From the NCBI GenBank assembly GCA_041652155.1, contig JBAZHV010000025.1:1-9619 (forward strand): 9,619 nucleotides of DNA, given 5' to 3'. The position numbers and the translations under genes were made by a program. This document shows, piece by piece, positions 1 to 6,463 of this stretch; position 1 is the stretch's first letter; the number at the start of each line of letters is the position of its first letter. A model generated the notes under the pieces. It did no database searches, had not been told where the DNA came from, and saw only the letters and a list, made by a program, of their open reading frames with translations. The stretch comes from CAIMDX01 sp041652155. GTDB taxonomy: Bacteria; Patescibacteriota; Minisyncoccia; Minisyncoccales; JAQTVQ01.

Positions 1-164
1 CCCAAGGCTTCCATATCGGCGGAATCAAGCGCGCGCAAAGAACCCAGCGTCGCGACCGGGACAAAATACGGAGTTTCGATAACTCCATGCCGGGTAGTTA
101 TCAAACCAAGCCTTGCTCTGGTTTTTTCGTCGCGTTTCAATATCTCAAAATTCAATGCGCTCAT
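1..164 (-). CDS. tgt: tRNA-guanine transglycosylase, N-terminal part (cut by window edge)
   Basis: The minus strand reads 54 codons from ATG at 164 off the left edge. The product starts MSALNFEILKRDEKTRARLG and continues with TTRHGVIETPYFVPVATLGSLRAL, which matches the well-known start of queuine/preQ1 tRNA-ribosyltransferase (F-E-x-L-x-x-D, T-x-H-G-x-I-x-T-P-x-F-x-P-V-x-T-x-G-x-x-x-A-L). The enzyme swaps guanine 34 of GUN-anticodon tRNAs for a queuosine precursor in the cytoplasm. The catalytic aspartates and the zinc site lie outside the window. No Shine-Dalgarno is seen; the 16 bases before ATG hold only GGA. A -10-like TATAAT lies at 194-199 and another at 221-226, both without a convincing -35. 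Identification is by recalled motif similarity and is strong; whether the full gene is intact cannot be seen. Confidence 0.88.
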   Translation of the reverse strand, partial: MSALNFEILKRDEKTRARLGLITTRHGVIETPYFVPVATLGSLRALDSADMEAL

Positions 165-193
165 ATTTTATTCCAGCCCGTGTTCTTTAAAAA

Positions 194-226
194 ATTATAT
201 ATTTCCCAGATAACCACTCCATTATA
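194..226 (-). promoter_or_regulatory. candidate promoter region of tgt
   Basis: Two perfect TATAAT hexamers lie on the minus strand at 194-199 and 221-226, 30 and 57 bases upstream of the tgt ATG. Neither has a good -35 at 16-18 bp, so which one is used, if either, is open. Confidence 0.35.
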
Positions 227-228
227 TC

Positions 229-290
229 AAAAAACCGCCTGTCTCCGCCATCCGCCTCCGCCAGTTGGCGGATAACGGATAACGTGGCGG
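229..290 (-). terminator. nested GC palindrome with T-run; possible terminator after the Gmad2 gene
   Basis: Three nested inverted repeats lie just downstream of the minus-strand gene ending at 299: CCGCCA/TGGCGG (245-250/285-290), ATCCG/CGGAT (250-254/276-280) and TCCGCCA/TGGCGGA (257-263/266-272). A run of six T on the minus strand follows at 229-234 after GGCGG, giving a terminator-like arrangement. The inner TCCGCCAnnTGGCGGA type is also the kind of short palindrome seen repeatedly in CPR genomes, so it may be a repeat element doing terminator duty. Confidence 0.5.
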
Positions 291-298
291 TACCGAGA

Positions 299-844
299 TC
301 AACGATCAAAACGGATCGGGATCCTTAGCTCGTCGGCATTTTGAGGAAGTCCGGAAGGGTTGTCTTTTTCCAAGACAATGGTCCCCGTTGCCGTCTCCGA
401 AACTTCGAACTGAAGAACCGCTTCAAAAGGAACGAAATCCTCCGTCATCCAATCGGACTTGGCTTGCGCCGGAATGGCCCCCAACTGTTTTCCATTAGCA
501 TCAAATATTTTGGCCGGAAATGACGCTTCAAAGAACCAAGTGCCTCTCGCCTGTCCTGTGACCATCAAAGGGCTATTAACTGTTTGATTCGGTCTTGGAG
601 AATCAACTCTGATAAGGTCCTGCTTTTCCATTTCGTTGCCGATGTATTCAATAAAATTATTACCTTCGGGAGTCTTGCACTGCCTCGGGTAAGATTCCAT
701 AACAGGATATCCGGCGGCCGCGCATTCTTCAAAATTATTCACGCTGGCAGGCAAGACTTTTTTATCCGTGAAATAATTCAGACCCGTTAACGCCAACGCG
801 ACTGTCATAACGGCCGCAGCGGACAGCCAAATAATTTTTTTCAT
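299..844 (-). CDS. membrane-anchored Gmad2 Ig-like domain protein
   Basis: A 181-aa protein. Residues 1-21 (MKKIIWLSAAAVMTVALALT) form a signal peptide or N-terminal anchor. Residues 37-66 (NNFEECAAAGYPVMESYPRQ, then C56 and an NNFIE end) match a short Cys-paired motif found next to such domains in many CPR proteins. Residues 77-181 (IRVDSPRPNQTVNSPLMVTG, ARGTWFFEASFPAKIFDANG) carry the hallmarks of Gmad2 (PF10648), an immunoglobulin-like fold first described in spore-germination proteins. The likely role is extracytoplasmic binding or surface structure; the substrate is unknown. It sits alone between two terminator-like structures. The leader has no Shine-Dalgarno; GATAAT lies about 23 bases upstream of the ATG. 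The domain call is confident, the function is not. Confidence 0.85.
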   Translation of the reverse strand: MKKIIWLSAAAVMTVALALTGLNYFTDKKVLPASVNNFEECAAAGYPVMESYPRQCKTPEGNNFIEYIGNEMEKQDLIRVDSPRPNQTVNSPLMVTGQARGTWFFEASFPAKIFDANGKQLGAIPAQAKSDWMTEDFVPFEAVLQFEVSETATGTIVLEKDNPSGLPQNADELRIPIRFDR

Positions 845-877
845 AAATTTTAGTCGCTTTAATTTATTATCTGATCT

Positions 878-909
878 AAAAAAATAGCCGCCCCCGGAAA
901 GGGGCGGCT
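878..909 (-). terminator. intrinsic terminator of the YtxH-like gene
   Basis: A perfect 9-bp stem AGCCGCCCC/GGGGCGGCT (886-894/901-909) with a 6-base loop is followed on the minus strand, after a single A, by seven T (878-884). It lies 24 bases past the stop of the gene ending at 933. Confidence 0.9.
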
Positions 910-932
910 TGGCTTCCCGACAGTTAAAAATT

Positions 933-1268
933 CTATTCTATCTCCTCTTTATCTTTGTCGGACAGATATTCTTCTTCCATTTCCAACCATTTTTCTTTTA
1001 AGGCTTTGACTATAGAGTCTTTAGCATCAGCCGCCAACTCCTTTTTCTCCGCATATTCATTGACGATAAGATCGACCAAGTCCTCGAAATTTTCTTTAGT
1101 GATATCTTCGAAATCGGCCAGACGCTTTTTGATCCGACCGGCCAGCATTTTGGATTCTTCTTGAAATTCTTCCGCGATCTTTTTGCCCCTTTCGGTCCTT
1201 GTTAAACCAACAACTATCGCCGTCAATAAACCTCCGAGTATTAAACCTTTTTTGAATTTGTTGTTCAT
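933..1268 (-). CDS. YtxH-like small membrane protein
   Basis: I place the start at ATG 1266-1268, giving 111 aa beginning MNNKFKKGLILGGLLTAIVV. Residues 7-22 form one membrane segment, followed by a charged helical tail (RTERGKKIAEEFQEESKMLA and on to KEEIE) rich in Glu and Lys, as in YtxH/'gas vesicle-like' proteins. The family is small, envelope-linked and poorly understood; some members are stress-induced. The same frame stays open to an ATG at 1394, but that extension runs into the divergent gene at 1378 and adds an unrelated hydrophobic/basic 42-residue stretch, so I reject it. Just upstream, TATCAT ends 6 bases before the ATG, which suggests a leaderless or nearly leaderless message. 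A strong terminator follows. Confidence 0.75.
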   Translation of the reverse strand: MNNKFKKGLILGGLLTAIVVGLTRTERGKKIAEEFQEESKMLAGRIKKRLADFEDITKENFEDLVDLIVNEYAEKKELAADAKDSIVKALKEKWLEMEEEYLSDKDKEEIE

Positions 1269-1364
1269 GAGCCTATGATACCACATATCCAGCCCGAACA
1301 GAACCGCAAAACACGCCTTAAATATATTAGCATCCTTCCATCTGTTTTTTTGCCCGCCGCGTAG

Positions 1365-1370
1365 TATAAT
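1365..1370 (+). promoter_or_regulatory. -10 box of the haemolysin III gene, placed for a leaderless transcript
   Basis: A perfect TATAAT on the plus strand ends 7 bases before the ATG at 1378. With the usual 6-8 base gap to the start point, transcription would begin at or within a base of the A of ATG. The -35 region (about 1342-1347, CTGTTT) is weak. Confidence 0.6.
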
Positions 1371-1377
1371 TGGAAGT

Positions 1378-2019
1378 ATGAACATAAAGATCAAGGACCC
1401 GCTAAGCGGCTATTCGCATCTTGCCGGAGCGGTCATATTTTTCATCGGAACGATCATGCTGATCAAAGAAGCTAAGGGTCTGACCGAAATTTTTTCCTTC
1501 TTGGCCTTCGGCGCGACCGCGTTCCTGCTGTATCTTGCCAGCGCCTGGTATCACTTGTTCGGCGGACCGGCTGAAAAAATCGATTACGCGAGAAAGCTTG
1601 ACCATGCCCTTATTTATTTCTTGATCGCAGGAACCTTCACCCCTTTCTGTCTGGTCTTGATGCGAGGACTTTGGGGATGGGTCCTCTTCGGAAGCGTTTG
1701 GACCCTTGCCGCGATCGGTACAGCCGCGATATTTTTTGAATCTTTCTGGAAATTTTTCCCAAGATGGGCTTCGACCGGTTTGTATCTGCTTATGGGCTGG
1801 CTCGGAGCCACGGTAGTATATCCGTTAAGAACCCAACCTGAAGTGATAGGCCTTCTTGCCGCCGGAGGCGCATTCTATACCGTCGGAGCGGTCATATACA
1901 TATTGAAAAAACCAAACTTCGGCAAAGTTAATTTCCACGATATATTCCATTTCTTTATACTTGCCGGAACGCTCGCCCACTTCTGGTGCATCTACCGCTA
2001 TATCGCTCTTGCCGGCTAA
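1378..2019 (+). CDS. haemolysin III / PAQR-family membrane protein
   Basis: A 213-aa protein with seven hydrophobic segments (roughly 12-29, 36-57, 76-95, 98-121, 131-150, 157-176, 188-209). It shows the family's metal-site residues: S55-x3-H59 in the second segment (SAWYH), D75 next to H76 after the loop, and H187-x3-H191 (HDIFH) at the seventh segment, plus H201. This is the YqfA/TrhA/HlyIII family, distant relatives of eukaryotic adiponectin receptors, predicted zinc-dependent membrane hydrolases or sensors involved in lipid or membrane homeostasis; the haemolysin name is historical. Length is typical. It is the only clearly intact plus-strand gene here, diverges from the YtxH-like gene and has its own terminator. 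The start is set by the -10 box directly upstream. Confidence 0.92.
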   Translation: MNIKIKDPLSGYSHLAGAVIFFIGTIMLIKEAKGLTEIFSFLAFGATAFLLYLASAWYHLFGGPAEKIDYARKLDHALIYFLIAGTFTPFCLVLMRGLWGWVLFGSVWTLAAIGTAAIFFESFWKFFPRWASTGLYLLMGWLGATVVYPLRTQPEVIGLLAAGGAFYTVGAVIYILKKPNFGKVNFHDIFHFFILAGTLAHFWCIYRYIALAG

Positions 2020-2045
2020 ACCGCAGACCGATCAGACGAAATTAA

Positions 2046-2073
2046 AAAAACAGCCCTCGAAAAGGCTGTTTTT
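2046..2073 (+). terminator. intrinsic terminator of the haemolysin III gene
   Basis: The stem AAAAACAGCC/GGCTGTTTTT (2046-2055/2064-2073) with an 8-base loop lies 26 bases past the stop codon. The A and T flanks make it able to act in both directions. Confidence 0.85.
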
Positions 2074-2084
2074 AAAACCGAATG

Positions 2085-2135
2085 ATTAAAAAAGGGAAAG
2101 AGGGGGCCGTAAAATACCATAAAGGTATCGGCCCC
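2085..2135 (-). terminator. bulged hairpin, possible terminator of the 2169-2390 unit
   Basis: GGGGCCG/CGGCCCC (2103-2109/2129-2135) encloses ATACC/GGTAT (2114-2118/2124-2128) with a one-sided 4-base bulge. On the minus strand it is followed by a pyrimidine- and T-rich run that includes six T. A second small hairpin, GAGCT-GAAA-AGCTC, sits close to 2156-2169 at the end of the ORF. The T-run is offset from the stem, so termination is plausible rather than certain. Confidence 0.5.
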
Positions 2136-2168
2136 GCTCATACTAAAGAACTGATGAGCTGAAAAGCT

Positions 2169-2390
2169 CTATGAAATGGGGAGATAAGGTATCAGGCACA
2201 AGATTATGCCTATACAACATCCCAAACCGGAGACACACGTAGCGCGCTTTCTAGGACGCAAATTGTCCAAAGCTTGCTGCCTCAGTATGCCATCAAGTTC
2301 CCTGCTGTTGTTTAACCCGTTCCACCATCCATTTCCTTGGTAAAATAGCATTAGCAAACATACTGCCAAGAATATGCAAGCATTGCTCAT
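2169..2390 (-). CDS. hypothetical small membrane protein, Cys/Trp-rich
   Basis: A 73-aa ORF I do not recognise. It has an N-terminal hydrophobic stretch (residues 4-17, ACIFLAVCLLMLFY), a polar middle with a basic patch (LRPRKRA, about 44-50) and a C-terminal hydrophobic stretch (about 52-71, CVSGLGCCIGIILCLIPYLP). This fits a two-segment hairpin membrane protein with six cysteines. A GGAGG motif occurs on the minus strand at 2413-2417, but 22 bases upstream of the ATG, too far for a normal ribosome site. A good promoter (2468-2495) and a downstream hairpin bracket the unit, so the region is transcribed. It could instead be a structured small RNA with a chance ORF; I saw no tmRNA, RNase P or SRP RNA signature. 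Confidence 0.45.
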   Translation of the reverse strand: MSNACIFLAVCLLMLFYQGNGWWNGLNNSRELDGILRQQALDNLRPRKRATCVSGLGCCIGIILCLIPYLPIS

Positions 2391-2467
2391 ACTAACTGCT
2401 GTCGTATCTTTTCCTCCACGCTTAAGCGGAAGATATTCCGTTATGCTTTGAATTTAAGCACCGATAT

Positions 2468-2495
2468 ATACTATTCCGGCCCCTAAAAAAGTCAA
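2468..2495 (-). promoter_or_regulatory. promoter upstream of the 2169-2390 unit
   Basis: Minus-strand TTGACT (2490-2495), a 16-bp spacer, then TAGTAT (2468-2473); an alternative TATATA overlaps at 2464-2470. The predicted start near 2460 leaves a leader of about 70 bases before the ATG at 2390. Confidence 0.6.
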
Positions 2496-2513
2496 GATGT
2501 TCAAGCTCGTTTT

Positions 2514-3188
2514 CTATAAAATGATTTTTTCCTCTTTTTCCACCAAGCCGTCTTTGAGCCAAATAACTTTGTTCACATATTTTTTATCATCCGGCTCGTG
2601 GGTTACCATAACTATGGTCTGCCCCCTTTCTCTGTTCAACTTTTGAAAAAGTTCGAGGACTATCTTGGCCGAAGCCGTATCCAGGTTGGCGGTAGGCTCA
2701 TCGGCAAAAAGTATTTTGGGGCTGTTGATCAGCGACCGAGCTATGGCCACTCTTTGCTGTTCCCCGCCGGAAAGCTCGCTGGGATAGTGAGTCATCCTGT
2801 CGCCCAAACCCACCACCTTTAAAAGTTCTTCGGCATGCTCTTTGTCGTGGTTCCCTTCGAGAGCCAAGGCGGGCAAGTAAACATTCTCTAACGCGTTCAT
2901 CTCAGCGATCAAAGCGTACTCTTGAAAAACGTATCCCAAATTACGCAGCCGAAAATCCGTCTTTTGGCCGTCCGAAAGTTTTAGGACGTCCGTATCCTCG
3001 ATAAAAACACTGCCTTCCGTAGGCGTATCGATAAGGCTAAGCTGATGGAGCAGGGTTGATTTTCCCGAACCGCTGCGTCCCATGATCGCCACGAAATCGC
3101 CTTTTTCAATGCTAAAAGAAACTCCGTTAAGCGCGTAAGTGGGAACCTTGCCCGGATATATTTTTTTTAAATTTTCAACTTTTATCAT
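2514..3188 (-). CDS. ABC transporter ATP-binding protein, LolD/MacB/FtsE type
   Basis: A 224-aa cytoplasmic ATPase with every ABC motif in place: Walker A GRSGSGKS (37-44), Q-loop VFQE with Q89, signature LSGGEQQ (139-145), Walker B ILFADE (159-164, catalytic E164), D-loop NLD (168-170) and H-loop H197. Length and the VFQEYALIAEMNALENVYLP stretch fit the LolD/MacB-type subfamily, whose members power mechanotransmission or extraction of lipoproteins, peptides or drugs rather than classic transport. The start lies 13 bases after the permease stop, so the two form an operon and presumably one complex. The leader is AT-only with no Shine-Dalgarno. The substrate cannot be told from sequence. Confidence 0.95.
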   Translation of the reverse strand: MIKVENLKKIYPGKVPTYALNGVSFSIEKGDFVAIMGRSGSGKSTLLHQLSLIDTPTEGSVFIEDTDVLKLSDGQKTDFRLRNLGYVFQEYALIAEMNALENVYLPALALEGNHDKEHAEELLKVVGLGDRMTHYPSELSGGEQQRVAIARSLINSPKILFADEPTANLDTASAKIVLELFQKLNRERGQTIVMVTHEPDDKKYVNKVIWLKDGLVEKEEKIIL

Positions 3189-3201
3189 ATATAAATAAAT
3201 T

Positions 3202-4434
3202 TTAGCTCCAGATCGCTTTTAGTATGTCTTGCCTGGCGACAATGCGGGCAGGGATCAAACCGCCTAAAAATCCCGCCAAAAGCAAACTGGTTACATTCAC
3301 GATGACCCTCCAATTTGTATAGGCAAGATATATATCGCCGAACGGCAACTTTATAGGGTGAGCCTTGATCGCCGGATCCAGGGTTGTGAACAGCAATATC
3401 AGGCCTACGACAACTCCGCAGGAGGCATAGAAAAGAGACTGGAAGACGTAAGAAATAACAATGATGTTTTCTTTTATGCCGATAGCTTTGAGGATGCCTA
3501 TCTGTCGGCGTTTGCTCACCGCGCTGACATAGATCAGAACGAAAATAGTTATCGCGGCAACTATAACGCTGATGACGCTTACTATATATGAGATAAGATT
3601 GAACGCATCAAGCATCGTCCCGATGATCGAGATGACGTCGGTATATTTTTTCACTATCAGATTCGGAGCAATTTTTTTAACCTCGGAGACATAACCGTCC
3701 AAAGAGTCTCTTTCCATATCGACCTTGACCATTATCTCGGAAGCTTCGTTATAAGCCGAAAGGATCGAGTCGGCTTCTTTGGAAGTGATAAAAGCGGCGT
3801 TGGTTATTGTCCCGATAATAACATTGTATATTCCTTTAACCGTGTACGAACGCGCTATTCCGTTGGAATAAGTGATCCGAACCTTGTCTCCGGCTTTGAC
3901 CCCGCCCAAATCGTTCGGCTGGGGCAAGCCGTAACCTCCGGCCAACCCGGCGCCTAGAACGATCTGGTCGGTATCTCCCTCTTCAAGATATTCGCCATCG
4001 ACTATATAGTCGGCTATTGATAAAACTTTCCTCTCCTGATCTGGATCTACTCCATATATTTGGGAAGAAACAGTTTTAAATTTTCCGCTGTTCCCCTTGT
4101 CGTAAGCGAACGATCCTCCCAGCGCATAATGCCTCGCTGTGGCGACAACGCCCGGTATCTTTTCTATCTCCTGGCGCAACGCATCCTGATGGACGATATA
4201 ATTTTTAACGGTTGGCTCTTCCTGCGGCATGATCTCGATATGCGACGTCGAAGTATTTATCACTGTCCGAAGAATGCCGTTCATCAGTCCTCCGAATATT
4301 CCAGTGATGAACATTAATTCCAAAAAAGAAAGCGACAAAACGAATATCAAAAGAGCCGAGGTGGATCTATTCCCTTTGGTAATGGACTTATAAGCGATAA
4401 AAAACGCTGTTTTTATATCCTCCGCTCTTGGCAT
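3202..4434 (-). CDS. ABC transporter permease, LolC/MacB/FtsX type
   Basis: A 410-aa membrane protein with the type VII ABC layout: one N-terminal membrane helix (about 27-49), a large outside domain (about 55-275, MacB-like periplasmic core) and three C-terminal helices (about 281-305, 326-351, 377-397) forming the FtsX domain. The cytoplasmic loop VSKRRQIGILKAIGIKE after the second helix is the characteristic coupling motif of this family. It pairs with the ATPase encoded 13 bases downstream. No membrane-fusion protein or lipoprotein partner is encoded beside it, as expected for a cell without a clear outer membrane. TAAAAT in the short leader may serve as a -10 box; there is no Shine-Dalgarno. 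Confidence 0.93.
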   Translation of the reverse strand: MPRAEDIKTAFFIAYKSITKGNRSTSALLIFVLSLSFLELMFITGIFGGLMNGILRTVINTSTSHIEIMPQEEPTVKNYIVHQDALRQEIEKIPGVVATARHYALGGSFAYDKGNSGKFKTVSSQIYGVDPDQERKVLSIADYIVDGEYLEEGDTDQIVLGAGLAGGYGLPQPNDLGGVKAGDKVRITYSNGIARSYTVKGIYNVIIGTITNAAFITSKEADSILSAYNEASEIMVKVDMERDSLDGYVSEVKKIAPNLIVKKYTDVISIIGTMLDAFNLISYIVSVISVIVAAITIFVLIYVSAVSKRRQIGILKAIGIKENIIVISYVFQSLFYASCGVVVGLILLFTTLDPAIKAHPIKLPFGDIYLAYTNWRVIVNVTSLLLAGFLGGLIPARIVARQDILKAIWS

Positions 4435-4479
4435 AGTTATAACTAATTTTAGAATTGTTGATCCGCTAAAAAAAGCTGA

Positions 4480-4826
4480 TCAATCCAATGAATCCAAAAC
4501 TTTTTTGATTCCGGAGCTCAAATCATATTTTGCCGTAAATTTCAATTTCTCCCGAGCTTTGCCGATATCCGCTTGTCCGTCAAAAACAAAATTGGAAAGA
4601 GGGTTAGGCTCGTAGCGGATCGGCAGATCCGCTCCCATCTCGTTATTTACGATCTTCGACAGTTCGTTCAAACTTGTTCGCTTCCCCGTCCCGATATTAA
4701 ATATTTCAAATTTTCTTTGTGTCTATCAACCTCAAAAAATCTTTTACTTCCTACGCACTTCAAACCAGTCTGGCGCAGGAATAAATGCAATGCTCTTTCA
4801 GCCGTCAGTTTCTTCTTCGGAAATCA
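4480..4826 (-). pseudogene. decayed NAD-dependent sugar-nucleotide epimerase
   Basis: Three pieces of an extended-SDR epimerase can be read in different frames. From ATG at about 4831 comes MISEEET, as in the P-x-SE-x-D/E stretch before the catalytic YxxxK. Then, in another frame, KLTAERALHLFLRQTGLKCV matches the helix and strand after the catalytic Lys. From 4722 down, KFEIFNIGTGKRTSLNELSK, later PIRYEPNPLSN and ADIGKAREKL form the family's C-terminal third, ending at TGA 4480. The segment with catalytic Tyr and the whole Rossmann N-terminus are missing, and at least two frame changes occur. A TTG at 4671 gives a 63-aa open frame, but it is only a tail. The left piece abuts the stop codon of the ATPase gene, so the ATPase now lies where the N-terminal half should be. 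Confidence 0.75.
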
Positions 4827-6113
4827 TTAAGCTGACTTTGCCTCCTCAAGAAGCCATTTCCATAACGGCTTAAAATGTATCGTCATCCCGTCTTTTTCTA
4901 CTTCCTTTTTTCCGTCCCAAGTGAGTACGGTAAGTTTCTTTACCCCCAATTCACCGCTTGCCTCGACTAAAGCTTTCACTTCCCTTTGCTCCACTTCTGA
5001 ATTTATTGCCTCGTAGCAAACTTGTATCAGCTCTGTGACATCTGTTCCTTTTTTCACTATAAAATCAACCTCTCGATCATTTCGAGTCTTGTAATAAAAC
5101 AGCTCTCTATTCGGTTTAACCCCCCGTTTAACAAGTTCGGTAAAAACAAGGTTTTCCATAAGTTTGCCTTTGTCGGGAGAATACTGGATAGCCTTCGCGC
5201 TTATAAAACCATTATCAACGGCGTAGACTTTCCGAGGTGATTTTATCCGCTGTACAGACTTAGGCGAATATCGAAGCAAGGAAAATATAAGGTACGCTTC
5301 TTCTAGATATTTTATATACTTCTCCGTGGTAGACGCACTCTTCAAATTCAAAACATCCATAAGTTTGCGCACCGTATACAGATTTGCAAAATTGTTTATC
5401 AGATGCGATCCCAGATTTCCTATTTGCGTTGAGAATTTAACCTTGTGCCTCTTGACCACATCTTTAAAAAGCAAGGAGTCGAATAAAACTTCGAGGTAAT
5501 CCCTTGGATCAATATTATTTACTGTTACTTCAGGAAATCCGCCATTAAGTAAATAATTTTCCATAATATTCAAAAGTTCACCGCGCTGTTGCGGCAGATC
5601 TCCATATCCCGCATCTATTCGAAATTTTTTTGCGCGCAAAAATTCGTTGAAATCAAATGGCAGTATTTCTATAGGTATATGTCTGCCAGTTAAATGCGTA
5701 GCAAGCTCTCTCGAAAGTAAATGCGCATTCGATCCAGTAAGTATCAGGTTATATCCTTCACGATGCAGACGGCTGGCAAATAATTCCCAATTCGGCAGAT
5801 TTTGTATTTCATCAAAGAGTACAGTCTTTACTTGGCCATACAAGGCGTGCAATTCTTTCATAAGCTCGTCCGTAGCTATACCGCCGGCGCTCGATATCGC
5901 TTCATCATCAAAATTAAAATACATAAACGGGCGATCTTTCAAAAGTACAAGAGAAAAAATAGACTTTCCTGCTCTTCTGGGTCCAATAACTACTTTTATT
6001 AAATTCGAATCTAACCATTTTTTAACAAATGATTCTTTAGTCCTTTCTATGTAAGAAAAAGTCAAAAGCCTCTCTTTTTGCAATTTTTGGTTGAAAACTA
6101 TATCTTTAAGCAT
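4827..6113 (-). CDS. AAA_14 / DUF4143 family ATPase
   Basis: A 428-aa protein. The N-terminal AAA_14 domain has Walker A GPRRAGKS (44-51), Walker B TVLFDEIQN (97-105, D101/E102) and a sensor-like LTGSNAHLL (125-133). The C-terminal DUF4143 half (about 200-420) carries YAVDNGF (297-303) and YYKTRNDREVDFIV (340-353). That region is PD-(D/E)xK-like, but the ExK position reads Q364-V-C366, so any nuclease is probably inactive. The family is widespread in CPR, Bacteroidetes and archaea, often in many copies and often next to mobile or lost genes; its cellular job is not established. A near-consensus promoter and an 18-bp inverted repeat lie immediately upstream. The start at 6113 is the first ATG after the repeat; it has no Shine-Dalgarno. 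Confidence 0.92.
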   Translation of the reverse strand: MLKDIVFNQKLQKERLLTFSYIERTKESFVKKWLDSNLIKVVIGPRRAGKSIFSLVLLKDRPFMYFNFDDEAISSAGGIATDELMKELHALYGQVKTVLFDEIQNLPNWELFASRLHREGYNLILTGSNAHLLSRELATHLTGRHIPIEILPFDFNEFLRAKKFRIDAGYGDLPQQRGELLNIMENYLLNGGFPEVTVNNIDPRDYLEVLFDSLLFKDVVKRHKVKFSTQIGNLGSHLINNFANLYTVRKLMDVLNLKSASTTEKYIKYLEEAYLIFSLLRYSPKSVQRIKSPRKVYAVDNGFISAKAIQYSPDKGKLMENLVFTELVKRGVKPNRELFYYKTRNDREVDFIVKKGTDVTELIQVCYEAINSEVEQREVKALVEASGELGVKKLTVLTWDGKKEVEKDGMTIHFKPLWKWLLEEAKSA

Positions 6114-6120
6114 AATATCT

Positions 6121-6179
6121 TACTTGCATTGGACAAAAACAGCCTATTTTGTCCAATGCAAGTATTATATTGGACAAAA
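6121..6179. promoter_or_regulatory. three-box operator-like inverted repeat in the ATPase promoter
   Basis: A perfect 18-bp inverted repeat, TACTTGCATTGGACAAAA (6121-6138) and its complement (6147-6164), has an 8-bp centre. A third partial copy, ATTGGACAAAA (6169-6179), sits in the spacer between the -35 and -10 boxes. The dyad covers the predicted start point and ends 7 bases before the ATG. This fits an autorepressor operator; as RNA it would also form a long hairpin over the leader that could block translation. Confidence 0.7.
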
Positions 6180-6192
6180 AAAGCAAAGTCAA
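6164..6192 (-). promoter_or_regulatory. promoter of the DUF4143 ATPase gene
   Basis: Minus-strand TTGACT (6187-6192), a 17-bp spacer and a perfect TATAAT (6164-6169). The start is expected near 6157, giving a leader of about 44 bases made almost wholly of the inverted repeat. Confidence 0.85.
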
Positions 6193-6208
6193 TAAAAATG
6201 GTGAATAA

Positions 6209-6397
6209 AATAGTGTCAACTCCGGTTTTCTTGGCCTTCCTATAAAAGCAAACAGAGCGCAAATAATGGCATCTGGCGACGACTTTCAAGAAATGCGAGC
6301 ATTTCTTGAAAAGATCGGCTCGGACCGCAAAATTGAGAACCAAACATTCGCTGTGGAATTGAAATCGCCGTGGAATTACCTTCAAAATCAAGGGGCG
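6209..6397 (+). pseudogene. possible C-terminal remnant of a serine recombinase
   Basis: The plus strand is open after TAA at 6206-6208. It reads NSGFLGLPIKANRAQIMASG, then DDFQEMRAFLEKIGSDRKIE, then FAVELKSPWNYLQ. The pattern F-x-x-x-R-x-F-L-x-K-I-G-S-x-x-x-I followed by a short strand ending in P-W resembles the last residues of large serine recombinases of CPR genomes, as I recall them. No catalytic domain, no zinc ribbon and no start signal are present. The frame then runs on through a palindrome and antisense through tRNA-Ala, which is not coding. It is most likely the tail left by a lost mobile element next to the tRNA; it could be a chance match. Confidence 0.4.
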
Positions 6398-6410
6398 GGC
6401 GGGATTAACC

Positions 6411-6431
6411 AAAACCCCGCCGTAGGCGGGG
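6411..6431 (-). terminator. terminator of tRNA-Ala, CCCCGCC palindrome
   Basis: CCCCGCC (6415-6421), GTA loop, GGCGGGG (6425-6431), followed on the minus strand by TTTT (6411-6414). It lies 32 bases downstream of the mature tRNA-Ala 3' end. The element is also a typical CPR-style GC palindrome. Confidence 0.7.
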
Positions 6432-6463
6432 CGGGCGAAAAATTGACCCTTAATAGTGGAATG

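Noticed and set aside
87..275. Plus-strand ORF of 62 aa
   Set aside because: It overlaps the antisense of tgt and runs through palindromes; low-complexity end, no start signal.
1269..1394. Longer start for the YtxH-like gene at 1394
   Set aside because: It would overlap the divergent haemolysin III start and cross its promoter; the added 42 residues do not fit the family, and a -10 box sits just before ATG 1268.
2412..2417. GGAGGA as ribosome site for the 2390 start
   Set aside because: It lies more than 20 bases from the ATG, no in-frame start lies nearer, and the 16S gene here lacks the partner sequence.
4573..4830. Plus-strand 85-aa ORF
   Set aside because: It is the shadow of the epimerase remnant, whose minus-strand frames give clear family motifs.
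6098..6412. Minus-strand ORF of 104 aa
   Set aside because: It crosses the ATPase promoter and operator and overlaps the ATPase start; its residues look random and the opposite strand carries the more protein-like reading.
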